A program made the position numbers and the translations under genes. 64,000 nt of DNA. Source: Nectonema munidae (lineage: Eukaryota; Nematomorpha; Nectonematoida; Nectonematidae). Position 1 is the first letter of the stretch; every line of letters begins with the position of its first letter. This document shows, in pieces, positions 51,901 to 60,900 of this stretch. The DNA lies in contig JAUIRK010000919.1 of NCBI GenBank assembly GCA_030549495.1, positions 679,001-743,000 on the forward strand, given 5' to 3'. The notes beneath the pieces were generated by a model. That model ran no database searches. It worked only from the letters and a program-made list of their open reading frames with translations, and was not told where the DNA came from.

Positions 51901-54900
51901 TGCATCTTTGCTTAGCTTTAATCTCATCTTTTTGTTCTTTAATTAAGGATTTTTCCATTGAAAAGTCCCTGTCGCATCCATATCTCTTGAAATCTTACAA
52001 TCAATCCGTGTATAACTACGTCTTGTCATTTTTGAACACAGATAATTTCAAGTAAATAATTATTTTTCTAATTACATTTAATATATAATGTTTTTCGAAT
52101 TTACTTTTTTGAGCAATAAACTCTGTTTTCATTCAGACATTGATTAAGTCTTCAATGAAATTCATTACTTTGTGAACTAATAATAATAATCAATATTTGA
52201 ACTTTATACAGTTGCCAAACTAAGTTAGAAATTGAGGTTTGTTGACTAGAATACTTTTTGTTTGTTGTTTGAAAAGTTATCTGGTTGGCTTAGGGTTTAA
52301 TTTTAACACCTGTTTTGATATATATATATATATATATTATATATATCTCATAACCTGTACGGTTGAACGTGGGTAGACAACTTGAGTGTCATCTCCAACC
52401 TGTATACTACGATGAATCATATCCAACCTGTATACTACAATGGTTTCTATTCCATGTACAAATGACTAGGGAGATAATGTCAAATTTTCTGTTCATATTT
52501 TCCTAGATGTAAGATTTGATATACCTCATTCGAGGAGACGATGTTACATAAGTTATTACCTATATTATTGTAATATTTTCACGATATTAAATAATATATT
52601 TGTCAAATAATCAAAATAAAATTCTGTAATCAAAGAATCGGAAAATATTCTCTAAAAAATCAAAAAATATGAAACTTTCTGTGCATATTTTGCTAGGTGT
52701 AAGATTTGATATACCTCATACGATGTTACAAAAGTTATCGAAAAATATTCTTTAAAAAATCAAAAAATATTTATTCTTTTTTAATATATCGTTTGCTCCT
52801 GTTACTTTTATTTCCTAAATGCATGCTTTGACAAAAATTATTAGAGAGACCAAGTTTATCTTTCTATTCTAAAAGTAAGGGGAGCCAAAAGTAGATATAT
52901 TTTTAAAAGAATATTTTTCGCTTCTTTGAATACAGGATTATATAGTGATTATTATTTGACAAATGTCAAATAATAAAGTAAAATGTCTGGTCACAATTTT
53001 TACACAGTTGTGTTTCCCTATAGTAATTATACCTATATATCATATATACGCAGCAAACTAAGTATCGAGTAGGCCTTTTAACTATTATTTATTAATAGAC
53101 AGTTAACTATAAAAGTATTTTCGTTAGTTAAATAGTTAAGTATGTGGTTGTTAGAGTTTAGATTTTGATCGCTTCATATGCTTTTAAAGCACTAATTACA
53201 AAAAATTTAGTTCTTCACCCAAACAGATAAATCGTTGTGCTTATGCTAATTTTTTGACGATGTAATATATTTCACAAGAACTGAATTTAAAACTTTGTTT
53301 AATTAATAGAATCGTCGAGCTATCAAATCAACTTGGAGAAGGTGAATTATTAGTGGAGCCTTGGTTTAACATAAACTATACACTCAACAAAATAGATAAC
53401 AAGACGCTACACTTGTGGAATCAAAGCACTAATACAGATTTCGAGCTTCCAAAAGCTTGCAACAACTTGCCTAATAATCTCACCATCTTTGCCAATGAAG
53501 AAAAAGAAGATGCTTCAAAAAGTGTTTTCGGAAATATGAACGAGAAACCATTCCTCATTTCTAACGAATCACACAAGCAGGTTTACTACAAGTTGGATCG
53601 TGAATTCAAAGTTCCAAAATCTGTCTTGATATTCCAAGTCATTAACTCGAACGCTTATTTCACGAACCACGATGTAATGAAGAGCGCTTTTCTTTTGGGT
53701 CTCTTGATAGAGGGAATGGTAGACTTCATCGAAGAAGCAAGCCGTTCTGGCATGCACTTTCACATCAAAATTGTCCCCAAGGGTGTTGAAATCTACACTG
53801 AGGGCTACAACGAGAAGCAGATTCACTTCCTCAGAAAAGCTCTATCGGAGTTGAAGAGTATTGAGCCGAATGAAGCTCGTTTCAATTGCTTCAAAAACAT
53901 CACGGAGAAAACAGTGATGTATATGGGTTTTGCAACACCCGCTATCATTGCTAAGATGAAATTTTACGAAATACTGTCATCTGAGAGCCCCAGCCAAGAA
54001 GATATGCTCAAAGTTCTAAATGGTTTGTGTTTAAATATACAATAATTTTAAATATACAATAACGAAGTGTTGAAAATGCAAATATTTTAAAACCCTTGGA
54101 AGCCTTTAGTTAAATCAAAGCGTGTCATGCCACTAGAGAGTTTTCACCACGAACTGTCCTTCTTCAAAAGTCCAACCAATGCTGACCCTCAAAGTGTATA
54201 GTTATTTCACTCGGTGTTTGAGTGTCATGTCTTTGCTATGAGAGGTGGTCTTTGGTCACAGTTACATAGTCAACTTTGACACATCAGATAGCCTAGGTTC
54301 TAGAGCCAGGGATGTCCAACCTTTTCTATGATGGGCAAATTTCAAACTACAATTCTTTTACCGGGCTCCAACTATGCAGATTTTTTGAAAAGTTTAAAAT
54401 GAACAATTTAAATATACAACCTTACTCAAACAAAATTAATGTGATTTCTGACATTACTGTTCCTTTGAAATTTATTGTCACCCCTCGTTAATCAGCCTTG
54501 ATTATACAAATCCTTCATTATAAAAAAAATTGGGTTTCTTTCCACCTTTGAATGCAGGAAAGATAAAAAGATCTACCTTTTTTAATAAAAATACAAACAT
54601 TTGACATTTTTGGTAAAATATTTGATTGGTTTTATATCTCTGTAAAATTTAACGGCTAAATGATTGTATTTTAAGAATTGGGATAATTTCCGATAATTGT
54701 TTTTTAAAATGTTAGAATCAATGAAGATTGACTGTAATCACTGATTATTATTATTACTATAAACTTCGTGGAATTGCGTTTCATAACCATATGGACTTAT
54801 AAAGGTTATATCGAAGAGAGCACATTTAATTTTAGGCCCTAATGTGACGGACAGGCACGGGTTGCACATCCCTATTCTACATACAGTAGTTCTGCTTCTA

Positions 54901-57900
54901 TGCTTAGCATACACCCTTCTTTATTATAACAGGGCTATAACTATCACAATGGACATTATTAATTCACGTCCAGCCCCTTTTCCTATGACGAATTGCATCC
55001 TCTCCTCAACATAATTTAATCCTTCGCGACGAATAATTTTTTTCTTGCATAATTAGACCTGAAATCAACATATATCTTGAAAATATAGCTGTTCTTTGTA
55101 TATAAATTTATAATATTGCTTGAGTCTCACTTAATGATATTCTTCGAGAGCTACTTGCAAGTTGGATAAAAGGAGAAATAGATCTAATAAAGAGCTTCTT
55201 TTATGATCTTAGGAATAATTAGCAGTCTAAAAATATTTCATAACTTGTTTCGTGATTATTTCATCCGCCAAAAATTAAGCCGTTACTTTTTTTTCTCTTT
55301 GTTTCTCCATTATTCAGTATTCAAAGCCACATTATATTCTGAATATCTTCAATGTTACTCTTCTTTTATCAATTCTTGCATTTATGGCTTCGTTGTATGT
55401 ATATATCAGTTTATTTTTGAAAATCATATTTTGTTGGATAAATACTCCAACTTGCAGCGCAAGTTACTGGCTGATAAAGTTCGGTCAATATGATAATTAG
55501 TAGCATTTAGACGAGGCAATTGCATTTAATAACCCTTAGGCGAAAAATCGTTAAGTGGAACACAAAAATATTACGTTTAGCGTTGATAAAACTAAATTCA
55601 AAATTAGTAGAATGAACATATGGTTTTCATGCCAATTTCGAAATATTATTTGCCTTGTTAGAATATACTTTTGTAAATATATAAAACTCTCGTTTACTTA
55701 ATACTTCTAGAAATAACGTTCCAAGATGTCTTGAATTTCAAGAAGAAACTATTCCAGGGCTGCTTTATACTGGAACTTGGCTTTGGAAATGTTTTGCCAG
55801 CGAGCGTTGAAGAAGCCTACAGAATTGTGAAGGAGCATTTCGTTCAAAAGTGCGGCCCTCAAGAAGAGTACAAGCGCCTAAACACGATCAAGTTGAGGAA
55901 AAGTATTAGTACAATCATTTATACCATCTTTCAAAAGATACTGACGAGCTGTTGCATGTTTTTTCGTTGTTTAACACATATGTGTATTTGTTTAGATGAT
56001 GTACTTTGTGGAAATCTTCATATAATATGTATTTAGTAATGTATTGGGGTGTTTAGGAAATTTAGAACATGTTTAGGAGACTATTTAGAGGAATAGTAAT
56101 GTCATCAAGGACCCCAAAAGAAGCAAAGTTTTTTGACTCAATTTCTTGGTTTATTTTGTCTGAAAAATATCCATCCACTTCTCAAATAATGTCCTTATTT
56201 TTTCCAACACACTCATATTTAATAAGATAAGTATATTTAGACCGTTGCTTAAGAATAGCACACGTAATTACAACTATAATTCGGAAAGTTTAGCTACTAA
56301 TTTGCGAAATAAATCTGAAAAATTATTTGTATATTTAGAATTTTTGTGCATATTTTTTAACAAAAAACTGCTCTTGTTTTAATAAAGTGTGGACACCGCT
56401 GGTATAGATCATTCATAAATAGGGTTTAATCCTATGTCCTGAATATTCTATACATAATTTTATTTCATCTAAAATTTTTAGTTCCATTTTGTTTTTTTGC
56501 GACTTAAATTTGCTTTTTCAAATTCTACTTTCTTCGAAACTCAAAATTTTGTTGATAGTTTGGCTTTACTTAGTAAAAGTAAAATATATACTTTTAGTCA
56601 AGTGGCGAATATGGTCTAAACGTTTTAGCCAAAAGATTAATCAATGAGGATTAATAACTAAAGGATTTAACTAAATTACAGAGTATGTTAGTAGAAATAA
56701 AATAGTAAGTATATAATGTCATTAATAAAACCAAAATTACTTTACTTAATTTTAAAATTCATACTATTCGATTTTGAATAGAATCAAGAAGATCTCTTGA
56801 TTGCCGGAGCAAAAGATTGTGGCAACTTGCGAATAATATTATTCTTGGGTGTGAAATGAAAATAAGACGCAAATGCTGAGGTAGATTTATTGGCTACTGA
56901 CAAAAAGAACAATGCTGCCAAATGATTTATTATAATTTTCATATCAAGTTAATAAAATATAAAAAAATAGAGTAGGGATTTTAAATGCAAAAAATAAGTT
57001 AAAGTTTTTTTCATGTTTATTTTCGTCTTCAAGGCTATTTAACAAAAATTTAATACACAAATTTGAAGCTATTGTTCATCTTAACTATTTTCTTAAAAAT
57101 ATTTCTTTGAATATTTCAATTTTACTAAAACATTAATGAGAAACAAAATTTAAAAAAAATGCGATCAAATCTGAAAGTACACGTAGTGCTTAAATATTAA
57201 GAAGAAGAAAAAATTTATTGAATCGCGAAAGTTGAGAAGGACCACACTTGTATCGCATGTGATAAATCTTCATTGACTGCAATGAAACTGCATGCGATCC
57301 TTTATTAATTCTCTACCAATAAATTATAGCTGTCATGATGATGTAGCACAAGGGTCGGCAAACTTATGCTAACGACATGCCAACTTAACATATCTCAAAT
57401 CATCTCAAGTGCCAACCTCATATGTATATTTATTTATCCAAACCAAAATTAACATAATTGTTTTATAATTTATTTAATTTTTATATACACATTTACATAA
57501 ATATACAATAATAAGTAAACTTATAATTAGCAATAAAAAATTATATAAGTAATTAGTGCTTGACTCTTTGATAACTTTAGTCAACTCTTCAATATCGGCA
57601 CAATACTAAATAAAAATGGTTGCGCATAGTTAAAAACACATTTGATTGCCTTTAAGATCTATTATAAAAACTGTTTAAAAATTTATTTAACTTTATGTGT
57701 AAATGAAAAATTTTAATTGTAAACCTTAGAATTTTTGCATGCAATGGCACGCGTGCCGTAGGTTGCCGACCCCTGATGTAGCAGACCTACACAGTGTTTC
57801 TACGAAATAAAAAGTTTTATCAATTTGAAATGGTAGCATTGCTAGCAAAATCTACAGAAATCAAACTAAACTAGATTGGACCAAACACTAACATGCTCCA

Positions 57901-60900
57901 AAATTGCGAGGACATGAGGAGATCGCCCCCACCCTTCCATATGAATTCATAATTCATTTCAATCTACAATTTGAAATAGAAACTTGCTTCACATTATTTT
58001 TCATAGAACATTAAATTGACGCAGAGGTGTCCTTTCATCATTGGTGGTTCTATCTTGATTGCCAAGTGATCTCCACACTTGAATGGCATTTCTCCAATTT
58101 CTCGACTTTTCAAAATGCAGTTATGTTTTCATATCTGATGAGCGGTGTTTGAGCCAAGAGTTTCAAGAAGACCGACCACATACTACTAAGGCATGAGCCC
58201 GCACTGCGCAACAAGATACTTTAAGACGACCACAACCACTAACACAAACCACAAGTTTTACTTGGTCTATTTTAAGCAAAATGGCATAAATGAATACGCG
58301 GCATTTAAAAGATTAGCATTTCGAAGGCATCAACGAGAGGGGTTAACGCAAAAAGTGTGCAAACGACAAAACTTTTCTTATATCTTAAGTCATGGGTGTA
58401 AACACGGGGCTCCCTCTGCCTTCTATTTAATTGACAAGATTTGAGAACACTTTGTCGATTGCACACTTTTTTCCTAGAACGTGAAGAAGATAGATACATT
58501 TCGAGCGAGGTAAACTTAAATTTAAATTCATATGAGCACAATAAAGTCACATTATTATGTATTCATTATTAACCTAATTATTGACCTTTTAATTTAATTT
58601 TTTTATCTTTTTGATTAGTTAAAGTGGTATGAATATTGACTAGTTATAAATAATGTGGGTAATTTGAAAAGATGAGTAAAATTTAGAGTGAACAGATGAA
58701 CTACAACAATCAACTAACTGATTAAAATTTATCCTTGTCTATTGGAGTAGGGCCGTTAAGTTGGTCTAATTTTGGCTATTCTTTTTACTCGCTTTTCCAC
58801 AGAGATACGTTTTAGAAATCTTATCAAAAATTCGTTAGCTTCAGCTAAACATTCATGGGTGGGTGTCCAAGCTTATCCAAATTGTGATGTTTCAGGGGCT
58901 CTGTTAATAGGCAATTAAATTTTATCATTAAGCCTAAGTTGATTTGTGTTTTGTTCTTCAAATTTAGATACTGAATACCATTACACCTTATTGAATGACA
59001 AACATACGAGTAATGCTATTGGTGTTTCTTATCAGATTGGCAGATATGACTACGGCAAACTGTGCATGGCCCAAATATTTTGCACCATATTCTTTGAACA
59101 ATTCTTCGATGAATTGAGGAATAAAAAGCATCATGGTAAGTTATCTATCTGATTTCTTCTTTTCCCAATCAAAATCAAGTCCATTTAAGGGCAAAGAAAA
59201 GATGGACTCTATAACAATATTTTCAGGGTTCATGTAATTTATAGTAGAGATGGGACGGTTCATCGGAAACAGTATCGTAAGAATCCCGATTTTTTAATCG
59301 ATCATCAGAAGAATTTAATTCTACCTCCCGATTCTTCTATTATTTTTGGAAACATATTTTTTATTAAATAAACAAAGGTAACATTTTATGTATAAAAAGG
59401 TCTTTTGTTTGATACTCTTCTCTGATAAACGTTTTTCATCAAGACTGCCTATTGTTAAAAACTGTACAATGAGCATTTAAATTTTAGACAACGTATTTAA
59501 AAAAATTCTATTTAATAACTTTTCTGCTTGATTTGTGTAATTATAATAATCTACAAAATAGTAACATGTATGAATGTATATATGACATACAATACATGAT
59601 TGAAAGTCAATAAGTCATTGCTTATCAAACTTTATTTTCTTCTGAAAAGAAGAATTTTTCTTTTCACTGCGTCATGGATAAAGATGGTAAAATATATATC
59701 TGTTAAAAGTTTTGTGAGTTCATATTTGTTAAAGTGCAATTTTATGTCATTTTCGGATTTATTATCGTTTTGTAAATGTTTTGTCGTTTGTGTAAAAGGT
59801 TCATAACGTGAGTATTAACATTTGTATTAAGTATAAGAATATAAAAAAATATGATCTTTTTATGTTTTCTCAACTTATCAAATATAATTGCCAATTGAAT
59901 ACTTAAAGAATTTCAATTTCAAAATAAAAAAAGTCGGTACCGAATTGAAATTTTTCAAAAAAAAGGTTGACGTCAATTGTGAACGACCCAACCATTCGCT
60001 CATCTTCTGCTCGTCCATCCACCCCCTTTGAATTAGCTTTGATAATAATGATACCAGATAGAAACTTTTCGTTTGGTAAAGTTTTTCTTTTAAAAATAAT
60101 CATAGGAGGACGTTTTAACCATTAGCCTGGCAACCAAGAACTATAGTGAAACATGATTTTTCGTTGCCTGTGGTGCGAATAGATACATAACTATAATAGT
60201 TCATATTTTTTCCACAGTACAATTCATAGGGATATCAAATGTTAGTGGAATCTCATACATATATGTAATGTGTTCCAGTCGTATTTTTTCAGCAATTATT
60301 TTTGTAGTAGTTCCGAAAAATATTAAGTTTTTCTTCGTAATCTTTTGGCAATTGCTACGAAACGGTAGTTTTTGCGCGTATTGAAAGATTGTGTCTTTTC
60401 ATAAAACGAAAGCCCAAGAAGTACCTCCTTGAAAGTTATTGATTTTCATTTCATATGATATTGCTTTTGCTTTCAGTCTAATTGAAACTGTTGAAGATTA
60501 CCTCTTTGGTAATCTTTTACTTTTCGGTTCTGTCAATCAAAAATTTCTTTTACAAATTATTGGCTGATATGATGTCAATCAAACTATACATTAGTAAATT
60601 CTATCATAATATAAAGATTAATTAAAAAAAATATTTTTATAGATTTCAAATTTAATTAGAATTCATTAACTATATTTTACTAAAGGTTCTAGATTTCATA
60701 GAATTTTTTTATTTACTCTCATGTAAATAGAATCTCTAGTAAAATATCTAAATAGTTAATTACATATTATAGTTAATGAAATTAAATTTAAATTTGGAAT
60801 TTACTGACATACTGTAAATTTCCAATGTGTTTACTGACAGTATGTCAGTAAATTCCTAATTTAAATTTAATTTCATTAACTATTTAATTATTTTACTAGA

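Noticed and set aside
53569-53826. Minus-strand frame of 85 codons
   Set aside because: It is the shadow of the large M16 exon on the opposite strand.
59245-59340. Left end of another hAT MITE (AGTAGAGATGGGACGG)
   Set aside because: No inverted partner or target duplication found downstream.
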